Part shown: in pieces, positions 18,268 to 27,371 of the stretch
Numbering within the stretch: position 1 is the first letter of the stretch
Layout: each line of letters begins with the position of its first letter
NCBI RefSeq assembly: GCF_001494595.1
Contig: NZ_LN929907.1
Coordinates: 1,617,468 to 1,681,467 of the forward strand
Reading direction: 5' to 3'
Length of the DNA: 64,000 nt
DNA from: Mycobacterium sp. M26
GTDB taxonomy: Bacteria > Actinomycetota > Actinomycetes > Mycobacteriales > Mycobacteriaceae
The notes under the pieces: model-generated
Database searches by the model: none
Seen by the model: only the letters and a program-made list of their open reading frames with translations
What the model was told of the DNA's origin: nothing
Made by a program: the position numbers and the translations under genes

Positions 18268-20616
18268 ATGGCAACGGAGTTCGCCGGCAAGATCGCGCTC
18301 GACATTCGGGATTCCGAACCCGACTGGGGTCCGTACGCCGCTCCGAAGGCGCCACCGGAGGCGCCCAACGTCCTCTACGTGGTCTGGGACGACGTCGGCA
18401 TCGCCACTTGGGACTGCTTCGGCGGGCTGGTCGACATGCCGGCGATGTCGAGGATCGCCGAACGCGGTGTGCGGCTCTCGCAGTTCCACACCACCGCGCT
18501 GTGTTCGCCGACCAGGGCCTCGCTGCTCACCGGTCGTAACGCCACGACCGTCGGCATGGCGATGGTGGAGGAGTTCACCGAAGGGTTCCCCGGCAACAGC
18601 GGCCGCATTCCCGACGACACGGCCCTGATCTCCGAGGTGCTCGCCGAGCACGGCTACAACACCTACTGCGTCGGCAAATGGCACCTGACCCCGATCGAGG
18701 AATCCAATCTTGCTGCCACCCGGCGGCATTGGCCGCTGTCGCGCGGATTCGAGCGGTTCTACGGATTCATGGGCGGGGAGACCGACCAGTGGTATCCCGA
18801 ACTGGTCTACGACAACCATCCGGTGGAGGCGCCCGCCACCCCGGAAGAGGGCTATCACCTCTCCAAGGATCTCGCCGACAAGGCCATCGAGTTCATCCGC
18901 GACTCCACGATGGTCGCCCCGGACAAACCCTGGTTCACCTACCTGTGCCCCGGTGCCGGCCACGCCCCGCATCATGTGTTCACCGAGTGGGCCGACCGCT
19001 ATGCCGGCCGCTTCGACATGGGCTACGAGCGGTACCGGGAGATCGTGCTGGAGAACCAGAAGAAGCTGGGCATCGTGCCACCCGACACCGAGCTGTCCGG
19101 GGTCAATCCGTACAGCGACGTCACCGGACCGAATGGGGAACCGTGGCCGCTGCAGGACACGGTGCGGCCGTGGGATTCGTTGTCCGACGACGAGAAACGG
19201 CTCTTCACCCGGATGGCCGAGGTGTTCGCCGGCTTCCTGTCCTACACCGACGCCCAGATCGGCCGGGTGCTGGACTATCTCGAAGAGTCCGGCCAGCTGG
19301 ACAACACCATCATTGTGGTGATCTCCGACAACGGGGCCAGTGGCGAGGGCGGCCCGAACGGATCGGTCAACGAGGCCAAGTTCTTCAACGGCTACATCGA
19401 CACGGTCGAGGACAGCTTGCGTGTCATCGACGAATTGGGGTTGCCGACCACCTACAACCATTACCCGATCGGGTGGGCGATGGCGTTCAACACTCCGTAC
19501 AAGCTGTACAAGCGCTACGCCTCCCATGAGGGGGGAATCGCCGACACCGCAATTGTGTCCTGGCCCAACGGAATCGCCGCACACGGTGCGGTACGGGACA
19601 ACTACGTCAACGTCGCCGACATCACCCCCACGGTGTATGAGCTACTCGGGATCGAACCGCCGCAGACGGTCAAGGGCATCGCGCAGAAGCCGCTCGACGG
19701 GGTGAGTTTCAAAGGCGCACTGGATGATCCGGAGTTCGTCACCGGAAAGCACACCCAGTTCTACACCATGCTGGGCACCCGGGGAATCTGGCACGACGGC
19801 TGGTTCGCCAACACCGTTCACCCGGCGGCACCGTCGGGCTGGTCGCACTTCGACGACGACCGCTGGGAGCTCTACCACATCGCCGAGGACCGCAGCCAGA
19901 CCCGCGATCTGGCGGCGCAGCATCCGGAGAAACTCGAGGAGCTCAAGGCGCTCTGGTTCGCCGAAGCGCAGAAATACAACGGGCTTCCGCTCTCGGACCT
20001 CAACGTCTTCGAGATGGTCGGTCGCTGGCGGCCCGGCCTGGCCGGTGACCGGTCGAGCTACGTGTACTACCCGCACACCGCACCGGTGTCGATGGGTGCC
20101 TGCGTGATGATCGGCGGTCGCTCCTTCTCGGTGCTCGCCGACGTCGTGGTCGACGGCCCCGATGTCAGCGGGGTGTTGCTCAAGCAGGGCGCCGGCCACG
20201 GCGGGTACGTGCTGTTCGTCGCCGACGGCCGGCTGCAATTCGTCTACAACTTCTTCGGCGAACTCGAGCAGCGGGTCATCGCACCCGACCCGGTGCCGAC
20301 CGGACACCACATCCTCGGGGTGGGTTACGCCCGCACCGGGGTGGAGGGCACCCACACACCCGTCGGCGACGTCACTCTCTATGTCGACGGTGCGGCGGTG
20401 GCGACACTGCCCGGGGTCAAAGCCCACCCGTTCACGTTCGGGTTGGCCGGCGGCGGGGTCAGTGTGGGCCGCAATCTGGGCCAGCCGGTGTCGACGGCCT
20501 ACCGGGCACCCTTCGAGTTCCGCGGCGGAACGATCCAGCGTGTGGTGGTCGATGTCTCGGGCAGCCCGTACGTCGACGCCGAGCGTCAACTCGCGGCGGC
20601 TTTCGCCAGGGACTGA
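18268..20616 (+). CDS. atsA: Arylsulfatase AtsA
   Basis: 782 residues, matching the long mycobacterial arylsulfatases. The sulfatase signature CSPTRASLLTGR begins at C79 (codon 18502-18504), the residue converted to formylglycine. Metal-binding Asp residues appear in VVWDDVG (about 38-44) and VVISDNGAS (about 349-357). The last ~180 residues form a beta-rich domain. It hydrolyses sulfate esters; no signal peptide is visible, so it is probably cytoplasmic. The formylglycine-generating enzyme lies two genes downstream on the same strand. The GT-C gene ends 72 bases upstream. Confidence 0.93.
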   Translation: MATEFAGKIALDIRDSEPDWGPYAAPKAPPEAPNVLYVVWDDVGIATWDCFGGLVDMPAMSRIAERGVRLSQFHTTALCSPTRASLLTGRNATTVGMAMVEEFTEGFPGNSGRIPDDTALISEVLAEHGYNTYCVGKWHLTPIEESNLAATRRHWPLSRGFERFYGFMGGETDQWYPELVYDNHPVEAPATPEEGYHLSKDLADKAIEFIRDSTMVAPDKPWFTYLCPGAGHAPHHVFTEWADRYAGRFDMGYERYREIVLENQKKLGIVPPDTELSGVNPYSDVTGPNGEPWPLQDTVRPWDSLSDDEKRLFTRMAEVFAGFLSYTDAQIGRVLDYLEESGQLDNTIIVVISDNGASGEGGPNGSVNEAKFFNGYIDTVEDSLRVIDELGLPTTYNHYPIGWAMAFNTPYKLYKRYASHEGGIADTAIVSWPNGIAAHGAVRDNYVNVADITPTVYELLGIEPPQTVKGIAQKPLDGVSFKGALDDPEFVTGKHTQFYTMLGTRGIWHDGWFANTVHPAAPSGWSHFDDDRWELYHIAEDRSQTRDLAAQHPEKLEELKALWFAEAQKYNGLPLSDLNVFEMVGRWRPGLAGDRSSYVYYPHTAPVSMGACVMIGGRSFSVLADVVVDGPDVSGVLLKQGAGHGGYVLFVADGRLQFVYNFFGELEQRVIAPDPVPTGHHILGVGYARTGVEGTHTPVGDVTLYVDGAAVATLPGVKAHPFTFGLAGGGVSVGRNLGQPVSTAYRAPFEFRGGTIQRVVVDVSGSPYVDAERQLAAAFARD

Positions 20617-20637
20617 CGGCCGCGTCATACTGGGTAG

Positions 20638-21339
20638 GTGACTCGGCTGGTGTGGGCCGCCTCGGCGGTGGTGGTACTGGCCGCATCCGTTGTTGCCGGC
20701 TGCGCCCGCGACAGTGGGGGCACCGCCGTGCGGGCGGAATCGTCGGTGGCCAGTGCAACTACCACGACCAGCACATCGGCGCTGGCCACGGCCACCGATA
20801 CCCCGGAGTCCTCCGAACCGGGCGTGCTCGAGACCGCCCGCCAACCCGTCCCGGCGAACGCGACGGTGTGTCCGCAGGAGTTCTCCGGCCCGACCGCGGT
20901 GGCCACTGTCGCCGATCCGGCGGCCCCCAGGATCACCATCGCCCTGCCCGACGGCTGGGCCGCCACGCCCGGCTCCGGTGACGTCGGTGCCCGGCTGACC
21001 GGTCCGGACGACATGCTCGCCGAGATCACCATCGCCGCCACCCCGCTGGACCCGGCCGCCGCGTTCACCCGGTACTCCGACGACCTGATGGCCAAGTACC
21101 CGATCAGCACGCTGAGCCTGCTGCCCGCCGACCTGTGCGGCTTCAGCGGGCAGAAGCTGATGGGCACCTGGGCCGATGACCCCGACGAGTCGATCCAGTA
21201 CCAGGACCGTATCGCCCACATCTGGACCAACTCGAAGAACTATCTGGTGGCGATCCACGTCGAAGCCCCCTCGGGCACAACCGGTTTCGATGCTGCCGCT
21301 GATGTGCTGACCGGCGACTTCAGCGTCGTCATACCCTGA
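20638..21339 (+). CDS. Putative lipoprotein, possibly LpqN/LpqT-like
   Basis: 233 residues from a GTG start. A signal peptide ends in the lipobox VVAGC with the modified cysteine at C22, then a Ser/Thr-rich linker and a ~170-residue domain with VADPAAPRITIALPDGWAAT and FTRYSDDLMAKYP. The pattern (a small lipoprotein with one alpha-beta domain) resembles the LpqN/LpqT family, but I cannot confirm it without a search. It sits between atsA and the FGE gene, with one base to the latter. It could be a cell-wall partner of the sulfatase system or a neighbour only. Confidence 0.6.
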   Translation: MTRLVWAASAVVVLAASVVAGCARDSGGTAVRAESSVASATTTTSTSALATATDTPESSEPGVLETARQPVPANATVCPQEFSGPTAVATVADPAAPRITIALPDGWAATPGSGDVGARLTGPDDMLAEITIAATPLDPAAAFTRYSDDLMAKYPISTLSLLPADLCGFSGQKLMGTWADDPDESIQYQDRIAHIWTNSKNYLVAIHVEAPSGTTGFDAAADVLTGDFSVVIP

Positions 21340-21340
21340 C

Positions 21341-22261
21341 ATGGTGCTCGGCGAGCTAGTCGAACTGCCCGGCGGATCGTTCCGCATGGGTTCGGTCAGC
21401 TTCTATCCCGAAGAGGCACCGATCCACACCGTGACGGTGGCCCCGTTCGCGATCGAGCGCCATCCGGTGACCAACGCCGCGTTCGCAGAATTCGTCGCCG
21501 ACACCGGCTACGTCACCGTCGCCGAGCGCCCCCTGGACCCCGCGCTGTACCCCGGTGTCGCCGAAGCCGACCTGCTGCCCGGGTCGCTGATCTTCCGGCC
21601 CACGCCGGGTCCGGTGAACCTGAGCGACTGGCGGCAGTGGTGGGACTGGGCCCCCGGCGCCCACTGGCGTCAGCCGTTCGGCGCGGGCAGCGACATCGTC
21701 GGCAAGGACGACCACCCGGTGGTGCAGGTGGCGTATCCGGATGCGGCAGCCTATGCGGCGTGGGCCGGTCGGCGGCTGCCCAGCGAGGCCGAATGGGAGT
21801 ACGCCGCGCGCGCCGGCAGCGACACCACCTATGCCTGGGGTGAGGAGCCGACCCTCGACGGTGCCCTGATGGCCAACACCTGGCAGGGCCGCTTTCCGTA
21901 CCGCAATGACGGTGCCCTGGGCTGGGTCGGAACGTCGCCGGTGGGCACCTTCCCGGCCAACGGCTTCGGCCTGGTCGACATGATCGGCAACGTGTGGGAG
22001 TGGACCACGACACGGTTCGCTGCGCATCACCTCGGGGCAGGAGCGCAGCGACTCGGGGGACAGGCCGCGCCGGAACAGAAAAGCGCCTGCTGCCCGCCAC
22101 CGGTGGACCCGGATCCGTCCGTGAACCAGGCGCTCAAGGGCGGTTCGCACCTGTGCGCACCGGAGTACTGCCACCGCTACCGGCCGGCCGCACGCTCGCC
22201 GCAGTCCCAGGACAGTTCAACCACACATATCGGGTTTCGCTGCGTGGTCAGCCGGACCTGA
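21341..22261 (+). CDS. Formylglycine-generating enzyme (sulfatase-modifying factor)
   Basis: 306 residues, FGE-sulfatase family. FGE oxidises the cysteine of C-x-P-x-R in sulfatases to formylglycine using copper and oxygen. The active-site pair is C272 and C277 in GGSHLCAPEYCHRY, as in the characterised M. tuberculosis enzyme (Rv0712). Other family blocks: VAPFAIERHPVTNAAFAEFV near the start, HPVVQVAYPDAAAYAAW, RLPSEAEWEYAARAG and GNVWEWT. It starts one base after the lipoprotein gene and most likely serves AtsA, whose CSPTR site is a normal substrate. Confidence 0.95.
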   Translation: MVLGELVELPGGSFRMGSVSFYPEEAPIHTVTVAPFAIERHPVTNAAFAEFVADTGYVTVAERPLDPALYPGVAEADLLPGSLIFRPTPGPVNLSDWRQWWDWAPGAHWRQPFGAGSDIVGKDDHPVVQVAYPDAAAYAAWAGRRLPSEAEWEYAARAGSDTTYAWGEEPTLDGALMANTWQGRFPYRNDGALGWVGTSPVGTFPANGFGLVDMIGNVWEWTTTRFAAHHLGAGAQRLGGQAAPEQKSACCPPPVDPDPSVNQALKGGSHLCAPEYCHRYRPAARSPQSQDSSTTHIGFRCVVSRT

Positions 22262-22278
22262 CGCCGAGCCTGGAGTTA

Positions 22279-22301
22279 TCGACACTTCCACTCGCGTTTC
22301 T
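22279..22301. repeat. Left copy of a 23-bp direct repeat flanking the AbiEi/DUF559-like gene
   Basis: The segment from TCGACACTTCCACTCGC to TTTCT matches 23280-23302 at 20 of 23 bases in the same orientation. It lies between the FGE stop and the AbiEi-like gene. It could be an insertion footprint or a protein-binding site. Confidence 0.6.
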
Positions 22302-22358
22302 GCACGACAGCGACAGCTTCGGCGAGAACTGTCGGCCCTGATTGCGACTATCCCCGCC

Positions 22359-23276
22359 ATGAGAAGGCTGATCGTCGGCAGTCAGGCACGGCGCGCGCAT
22401 ACCGTGACTGAATACGAGTTGCGCCGTGGCTACGTGCGCATGCATCGCGATGTCTATCTACCCAAGGGCTATTCACCGGACCTGGTCGACGTCATCGACG
22501 GAGCATGGTTGCGGTCCGGGCGTCAGGGCGTCGTCGCCGGGATTGCCGCCTCGGCACTGCATGGCGCTTCCTGGGTGGACGCCGACACTCCTGTCGAGCT
22601 GATCTGGAACAACACCAGGCCACCTCAGGGGATGATCGCCCGGGCCGAACGGTTGCAGCCCGACGAGATCACCACGCACGAGTGCATCCCGGTCACCACG
22701 GCGGCCCGCACCGCGTTTGACCTGGGCCGGCACCTCCCGCGGCAGGAGGCATTGATCCGCCTCGACGCTCTCAAGCGGGCGACGGCCTTCCTCGACGAGG
22801 AAGTCATCGCGCTGACGAAGCGATACAAGGGGGCTCGCGGCGTGCGGCAGTTGCTCGAACTGCTGCCACTTGTCGACGGCGGTGCGGCGTCCCCGCAAGA
22901 GACCCGGTTGCGGTTGTTGTACCTGGACGCCGGGTTTCCGCGGCCGACCACGCAGATTGCCGTCTTCGACGGACGTTGGCGGGTGCTGCGCACGCTCGAC
23001 ATGGGCTGGGAGGACGTCAAGGTTGCTTCCGAGTACGACGGCGATCAGCATCGCACCGACCGCAGGCAGTACGTCCGGGACCAGCGGTTGCTGCCCGAGG
23101 TTGCCCGGCTCGGCTGGGACGTGATCCGGGTGATCAAAGAGGATAGTGACCAGGGGATCCTCGACCGTACGTATCTGAGCCTCGTGCGGCGCGGATGGGA
23201 CGGACGGCTGCGTCCGTCCCGGCGGAACGGCTGGTGGCAGCCTCCGGCGAAATTCGGCGATGCGGCCAGCCTGTAG
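22359..23276 (+). CDS. AbiEi-antitoxin-like / DUF559-type protein
   Basis: 305 residues. The N-terminal ~110 residues (VTEYELRRGYVRMHRDVYLP, then VAGIAASALHG) resemble the winged-helix and AbiEi-like region of many mycobacterial proteins of this type. The C-terminal part (SEYDGDQHRTDRRQYVRDQR, then LGWDVIRV) resembles the DUF559/Vsr endonuclease-like fold with an Asp/Glu centre. No matching AbiEii nucleotidyltransferase toxin lies beside it. It interrupts the usual FGE-rplN order and is framed by direct repeats at 22279 and 23280, hinting at a mobile or selfish unit. Biochemical role unknown. Confidence 0.6.
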   Translation: MRRLIVGSQARRAHTVTEYELRRGYVRMHRDVYLPKGYSPDLVDVIDGAWLRSGRQGVVAGIAASALHGASWVDADTPVELIWNNTRPPQGMIARAERLQPDEITTHECIPVTTAARTAFDLGRHLPRQEALIRLDALKRATAFLDEEVIALTKRYKGARGVRQLLELLPLVDGGAASPQETRLRLLYLDAGFPRPTTQIAVFDGRWRVLRTLDMGWEDVKVASEYDGDQHRTDRRQYVRDQRLLPEVARLGWDVIRVIKEDSDQGILDRTYLSLVRRGWDGRLRPSRRNGWWQPPAKFGDAASL

Positions 23277-23279
23277 CTG

Positions 23280-23302
23280 TCGACACGTCCACTCGCAGTT
23301 CT
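23280..23302. repeat. Right copy of the 23-bp direct repeat
   Basis: TCGACACGTCCACTCGC followed by AGTTCT, 20 of 23 identical to 22279-22301 and about 1.0 kb away. It begins four bases after the AbiEi-like stop codon. Confidence 0.6.
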
Positions 23303-23361
23303 TGTCAGTAAGTAAAGTTTCGACGGGGGCGAGCCTGGTCGCTGGCGTGATCAGCGCTGAT

Positions 23362-23390
23362 TTGGAGCTTTCCCGCTCGTCACCTAGTAT
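23362..23390 (+). promoter_or_regulatory. Predicted spc-operon promoter upstream of rplN
   Basis: TTGGAG at 23362-23367, 17-bp spacer, TAGTAT at 23385-23390, a good SigA-type promoter giving a leader of about 155 nt. The same TTGGAG -35 hexamer and spacing occur before infA (49757). It explains how rplN-rplO can be expressed after the S10 terminator and the inserted genes. Confidence 0.65.
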
Positions 23391-23554
23391 TTAGGGGTTG
23401 CCTAGGGCAGACCTCGGCTGGCCGGAACCGTTTTTCGACGGATCAGGTTGGCCCTGCGTGCCCCTTCGGAAACAAAGACCGCGCACGTCAAGTTCCTTTG
23501 GCCTGTCCAACCGGGTTTTGGCGTGCACACAGTTACCAGATCCGAGGAGATCTA

Positions 23555-23923
23555 GTGATTCAGCAGGAATCGCGACTCAAAGTCGCCGACAACACGGGCG
23601 CCAAGGAGATCTTGTGCATCCGCGTGTTGGGTGGCTCGTCGCGGCGCTACGCCGGTATCGGCGACGTCATCGTGGCGACCGTCAAGGACGCCATCCCCGG
23701 TGGCAACGTCAAGCGTGGCGACGTGGTCAAGGCCGTCGTGGTGCGCACCGTCAAGGAGCGTCGCCGGGCCGACGGCAGCTACATCAAGTTCGACGAGAAC
23801 GCTGCGGTCATCATCAAGAACGACAATGACCCGCGTGGCACTCGCATCTTCGGCCCGGTCGGCCGCGAGCTGCGCGAGAAGAAGTTCATGAAGATCGTCT
23901 CGCTGGCCCCGGAGGTGTTGTAA
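23555..23923 (+). CDS. rplN: 50S ribosomal protein L14
   Basis: 122 residues from GTG 23555 behind GAGGAGAT. It begins [20 protein letters not shown] and carries the L14 signature [20 protein letters not shown] and the C-terminal [20 protein letters not shown]14 forms intersubunit bridges with 16S rRNA and is a binding site for RsfS. rplX starts at the very next base after its stop. Confidence 0.98.
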
Positions 23924-24241
23924 ATGAAGGTCAAAAAGGGCGACACCGTGCTGGTCATCGCCGGCAAGGACAAGGGCGCCAAGGGCAAGGTCCTGCAGGC
24001 ATTCCCGACCCGTAACCGGGTTCTGGTCGAGGGCGTCAACCGGATCAAGAAGCACACCGCGCAGTCGGCTAACGAGCGTGGCGCGTCCTCGGGCGGCATC
24101 GTCACCCAGGAGGCGTCCATCCATGTCTCCAACGTGATGGTCATCGACTCCGACGGCAAGCCCACCCGCGTCGGCTACCGCGCCGACGAAGAGTCGGGCA
24201 AGCGCGTTCGAATTTCCAAGCGCAACGGTAAGGACATCTGA
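23924..24241 (+). CDS. rplX: 50S ribosomal protein L24
   Basis: 105 residues. The KOW motif is at the N terminus ([20 protein letters not shown]), followed by [11 protein letters not shown] and a segment [20 protein letters not shown] that are standard L24 features. L24 initiates 50S assembly. It abuts rplN with no gap and precedes rplE by two bases. Confidence 0.98.
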   Translation: MKVKKGDTVLVIAGKDKGAKGKVLQAFPTRNRVLVEGVNRIKKHTAQSANERGASSGGIVTQEASIHVSNVMVIDSDGKPTRVGYRADEESGKRVRISKRNGKDI

Positions 24242-24243
24242 CG

Positions 24244-24807
24244 ATGACCACTGCAGAGAAGGTTCAGCCGCGGCTGAAGGCGCGCTACCGCGCCGAGATC
24301 AAGGACGCGCTGAACAACGAGTTCAACTACGCCAACGTCATGCAGATCCCCGGCGTGGTCAAGGTTGTCGTCAACATGGGTGTCGGTGACGCCGCCCGCG
24401 ACGCCAAGCTGATCAACGGCGCGGTCAACGACCTGGCGCTGATCACCGGCCAGAAGCCGGAGATCCGCAAGGCGCGTAAGTCCATCGCCCAGTTCAAGCT
24501 GCGCGAGGGCATGCCGATCGGTGCGCGGGTGACCCTGCGCGGCGACCGGATGTGGGAGTTCCTCGACCGCCTCGTGTCGATCGCTCTGCCGCGTATCCGC
24601 GACTTCCGCGGCCTGTCGCCCAAGCAGTTCGACGGCCACGGCAACTACACCTTCGGGCTCGCCGAGCAGTCGGTGTTCCACGAGATCGACGTGGACTCCA
24701 TCGACCGGCCCCGGGGCATGGACATCACCGTCGTCACGTCGGCGACGAACGACGAAGAAGGCCGCGCGCTGCTGCGGGCCCTCGGCTTCCCGTTCAAGGA
24801 GAACTGA
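24244..24807 (+). CDS. rplE: 50S ribosomal protein L5
   Basis: 187 residues. Typical L5 blocks are seen: [54 protein letters not shown] and the C-terminal [21 protein letters not shown]5 binds 5S rRNA and contacts P-site tRNA. Four bases separate it from the S14 gene. Confidence 0.98.
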   Translation: MTTAEKVQPRLKARYRAEIKDALNNEFNYANVMQIPGVVKVVVNMGVGDAARDAKLINGAVNDLALITGQKPEIRKARKSIAQFKLREGMPIGARVTLRGDRMWEFLDRLVSIALPRIRDFRGLSPKQFDGHGNYTFGLAEQSVFHEIDVDSIDRPRGMDITVVTSATNDEEGRALLRALGFPFKEN

Positions 24808-24811
24808 GCAG

Positions 24812-24997
24812 ATGGCAAAGAAGGCACTGGTCAACAAGGCCAACAAGAAGCCTAAGTTCGCCGTGCGGGCCTACACCCGCTGCAACAAGTGCGGTCGTCC
24901 GCACGCCGTGTACCGCAAGTTCGGCCTGTGCCGTATCTGCTTGCGCGAGATGGCCCACGCCGGCGAACTGCCCGGTGTGCAGAAGTCCAGCTGGTAA
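24812..24997 (+). CDS. rpsZ: 30S ribosomal protein S14, zinc-binding short form (type Z)
   Basis: 61 residues with four cysteines in two CxxC pairs, CNKC and CRIC, the zinc-ribbon (C+) form of S14. Mycobacteria often hold a second cysteine-free S14 elsewhere for zinc limitation; none lies in this window. The protein ends [10 protein letters not shown] as expected. A 79-base gap before rpsH holds only a small CCCGTTCGGG hairpin and a ribosome-binding region. Confidence 0.97.
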   Translation: MAKKALVNKANKKPKFAVRAYTRCNKCGRPHAVYRKFGLCRICLREMAHAGELPGVQKSSW

Positions 24998-25076
24998 AGA
25001 CCCCCAGACCCTTTTTGATGAACAGCGCAGCAGGCCCGTTCGGGAACCGTTGCGAGGAAGGTAGACAGGCCCAGTC

Positions 25077-25475
25077 ATGACTATGACGGACCCGATCGCA
25101 GACTTCTTGACACGTCTGCGCAACGCCAATTCGGCGTATCACGACGAGGTGACCCTGCCGCACTCGAAGATCAAGGCGAACATCGCCGAGATCCTCAAGA
25201 GCGAGGGTTACATCAGCGACTTCCGCACCGAGGATGCCCGGGTCGGCAAGTCGCTGGTCGTCTCGCTCAAGTACGGCCCCAACCGCGAGCGCAGTCTCGC
25301 CGGTCTGCGCCGGGTGTCCAAGCCCGGTCTGCGGGTCTACGCGAAATCCACCAATCTGCCGCGCGTGCTCGGCGGCCTGGGTGTGGCGATCATCTCCACG
25401 TCCTCGGGCCTGCTCACCGACCGCCAGGCAGCCCGACAGGGCGTGGGCGGCGAAGTCCTCGCGTACGTCTGGTAG
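25077..25475 (+). CDS. rpsH: 30S ribosomal protein S8
   Basis: 132 residues from ATG 25077, the same length and N terminus ([18 protein letters not shown]) as in other mycobacteria; a second ATG at 25083 is less likely. The C-terminal signature is [21 protein letters not shown]8 is a central-domain binder and in E. coli the translational repressor of the spc operon; no mimic of its rRNA site was identified here. Confidence 0.97.
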   Translation: MTMTDPIADFLTRLRNANSAYHDEVTLPHSKIKANIAEILKSEGYISDFRTEDARVGKSLVVSLKYGPNRERSLAGLRRVSKPGLRVYAKSTNLPRVLGGLGVAIISTSSGLLTDRQAARQGVGGEVLAYVW

Positions 25476-25496
25476 CGGGATAGGAGACGTAGAACC

Positions 25497-26036
25497 ATGT
25501 CGCGTATTGGAAAGCAGCCGGTGCCGGTTCCTGCCGGTGTCGATGTGACGATCGACGGGCAGAACCTGTCGGTCAAGGGCCCCAAGGGCACGCTGGCCCT
25601 GGAGGTCGCCGAGCCGATCACGGTGTCGCGCAACGACGACGGTGCCATCGTGGTGGCCCGGCCGGACGACGAGCGTCGTAGCCGCTCGCTGCACGGCCTG
25701 TCCCGCACGCTGGTCGCCAACCTGGTCACCGGTGTGACCGAGGGGTACGTCACGAAGATGGAGATCTTCGGCGTCGGCTACCGCGTCCAGCTCAAGGGCA
25801 GCAATCTGGAGTTCGCGCTCGGATACAGCCACCCGGTGGTCATCGAGGCTCCTGAGGGCATCACCTTCGCGGTGGAGACCCCCACGAAGTTCTCGGTCTC
25901 GGGTATCGACAAGCAGAAGGTCGGCCAGATCTCGGCGAACATCCGTCGGCTGCGTCGCCCGGACCCGTACAAGGGCAAGGGTGTGCGCTACGAGGGTGAG
26001 CAGATCCGCCGCAAGGTCGGAAAGACAGGTAAGTAA
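25497..26036 (+). CDS. rplF: 50S ribosomal protein L6
   Basis: 179 residues beginning [20 protein letters not shown]. Two similar alpha-beta domains are visible; the second ends with [20 protein letters not shown], the L6 signature. L6 lies near the sarcin-ricin loop and factor-binding centre. It follows rpsH by 21 bases with a TAGGAGA site and precedes rplR by three. Confidence 0.98.
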   Translation: MSRIGKQPVPVPAGVDVTIDGQNLSVKGPKGTLALEVAEPITVSRNDDGAIVVARPDDERRSRSLHGLSRTLVANLVTGVTEGYVTKMEIFGVGYRVQLKGSNLEFALGYSHPVVIEAPEGITFAVETPTKFSVSGIDKQKVGQISANIRRLRRPDPYKGKGVRYEGEQIRRKVGKTGK

Positions 26037-26039
26037 GTC

Positions 26040-26444
26040 ATGGCTCAAGCACAGACCGCTACCGATCGCACGCCGGTCGGCACCACCGCTTCGGCGGCCC
26101 GCCGGGCGTCCCGGCTGCGCCGGCACGCCCGGCTGCGCAAGAAGGTCGTCGGGACCGCCGCGCGTCCGCGGCTCGTGGTCAACCGCTCCTCGCGGCACAT
26201 CCACGTGCAGCTCGTCGACGACGGCACCGGTACCACCCTGGCCGCTGCGTCGTCCATCGAGGCCGATGTCCGTGCCGTCGAAGGCGACAAGAAGGCCCAC
26301 AGCGTCCGCGTCGGCCAGCTGATCGCCGAGCGCGCCAAGGCCGCCGGCATCGAGGCCGTCGTGTTCGACCGCGGTGGTAACACCTACGGCGGCCGTATCG
26401 CGGCGCTGGCCGATGCCGCCCGCGAGAACGGACTGAAATTCTGA
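26040..26444 (+). CDS. rplR: 50S ribosomal protein L18
   Basis: 134 residues. The basic N-terminal tail is followed by [20 protein letters not shown], then [20 protein letters not shown] and the end [17 protein letters not shown], all standard L18. L18 binds 5S rRNA together with L5. Three bases separate it from rplF. Confidence 0.98.
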   Translation: MAQAQTATDRTPVGTTASAARRASRLRRHARLRKKVVGTAARPRLVVNRSSRHIHVQLVDDGTGTTLAAASSIEADVRAVEGDKKAHSVRVGQLIAERAKAAGIEAVVFDRGGNTYGGRIAALADAARENGLKF

Positions 26445-26475
26445 TGATGACTGCACACAACGGAGGGACCGCATA

Positions 26476-27186
26476 ATGGCGGACCAGACTTCAGACGCCC
26501 CGGTGACCAACACCGGTGGCCCGAGTGCCGGCACCCGCACCGACGAGCAGCGCGGCGGACGTGACGATCGCGGTGGCCGCGGCCGTCGTGACGACCGTGG
26601 TGACCGCGGCGGCCGTGGCGGACGCGACGGCGGCGAGAAGAGCAACTACCTGGAGCGCGTCGTCACGATCAACCGCGTGTCGAAGGTCGTCAAGGGTGGT
26701 CGCCGGTTCAGCTTCACCGCCCTGGTGATCGTCGGCGACGGCAACGGCCTGGTCGGTGTCGGCTACGGCAAGGCCAAGGAAGTTCCGGCCGCCATCGCCA
26801 AGGGTGTCGAAGAGGCTCGCAAGAACTTCTTCCGCGTCCCGCTGATCGGTGGCACCGTCACCCATCCCGTCCAGGGCGAGGCTGCGGCCGGTGTCGTGAT
26901 GCTGCGTCCGGCCAGCCCGGGTACCGGCGTCATCGCCGGCGGTGCCTGCCGCGCGGTGCTGGAATGCGCCGGCGTGCACGACGTGCTGGCCAAGTCGCTG
27001 GGCAGTGACAACGCGATCAACGTGGTGCACGCCACCGTTGCCGCGCTCAAGCTGCTGCAGCGTCCCGAAGAGGTGGCCGCCCGTCGCGGGCTGCCCATCG
27101 AAGACGTCGCGCCGGCCGGCATGCTGCGCGCGCGTCGGGAAAGCGAAGCGCTGGCCGCTGCGGCAGCGCGTGAGGGAAGCGCATAA
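26476..27186 (+). CDS. rpsE: 30S ribosomal protein S5 with Arg/Gly-rich N-terminal extension
   Basis: 236 residues. The first ~55 are an acidic then RGG/RDD-rich low-complexity segment; the S5 core follows with [37 protein letters not shown] and the C-terminal [19 protein letters not shown]5 works in decoding fidelity and mRNA unwinding. Such extensions are common in actinobacterial S5, and their role is unclear. A good GGAGGG site lies upstream. Confidence 0.97.
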   Translation: MADQTSDAPVTNTGGPSAGTRTDEQRGGRDDRGGRGRRDDRGDRGGRGGRDGGEKSNYLERVVTINRVSKVVKGGRRFSFTALVIVGDGNGLVGVGYGKAKEVPAAIAKGVEEARKNFFRVPLIGGTVTHPVQGEAAAGVVMLRPASPGTGVIAGGACRAVLECAGVHDVLAKSLGSDNAINVVHATVAALKLLQRPEEVAARRGLPIEDVAPAGMLRARRESEALAAAAAREGSA

Positions 27187-27188
27187 CC

Positions 27189-27371
27189 ATGGCAGAACTG
27201 AAGATCACCCAGGTGCGCGGCACCGTCGGTGCGCGCTGGAAGCAGCGTGAGAGCCTGCGGACGCTGGGCCTGAAGAAGATTCGCCAGTCGGTGGTCCGGG
27301 AGGACAACCCGCAGACCCGCGGACTGATCCGGGTCGTCCACCACCTCGTCGAGGTTGAGGAAGTCAAATGA
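27189..27371 (+). CDS. rpmD: 50S ribosomal protein L30
   Basis: 60 residues, the usual short L30: [20 protein letters not shown], then [20 protein letters not shown] and [11 protein letters not shown]. It follows rpsE by two bases and overlaps rplO by four (ATGA), so the three are likely translationally linked. Confidence 0.97.
   Translation: MAELKITQVRGTVGARWKQRESLRTLGLKKIRQSVVREDNPQTRGLIRVVHHLVEVEEVK

Noticed and set aside
19642..21387. 581-codon minus-strand frame opposite atsA and the lipoprotein gene
   Set aside because: High-GC shadow frame rich in Gly, Val, Asp and His without family motifs; atsA and the lipoprotein are clear on the plus strand.
22279..23302. Insertion sequence around the AbiEi-like gene
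   Set aside because: No transposase or terminal inverted repeats; only short direct repeats, so it is reported as a flanked gene rather than a mobile element.
24852..26645. 597-codon minus-strand frame opposite rpsZ to rpsE
   Set aside because: It lies across five certain ribosomal protein genes and has no recognisable domain.
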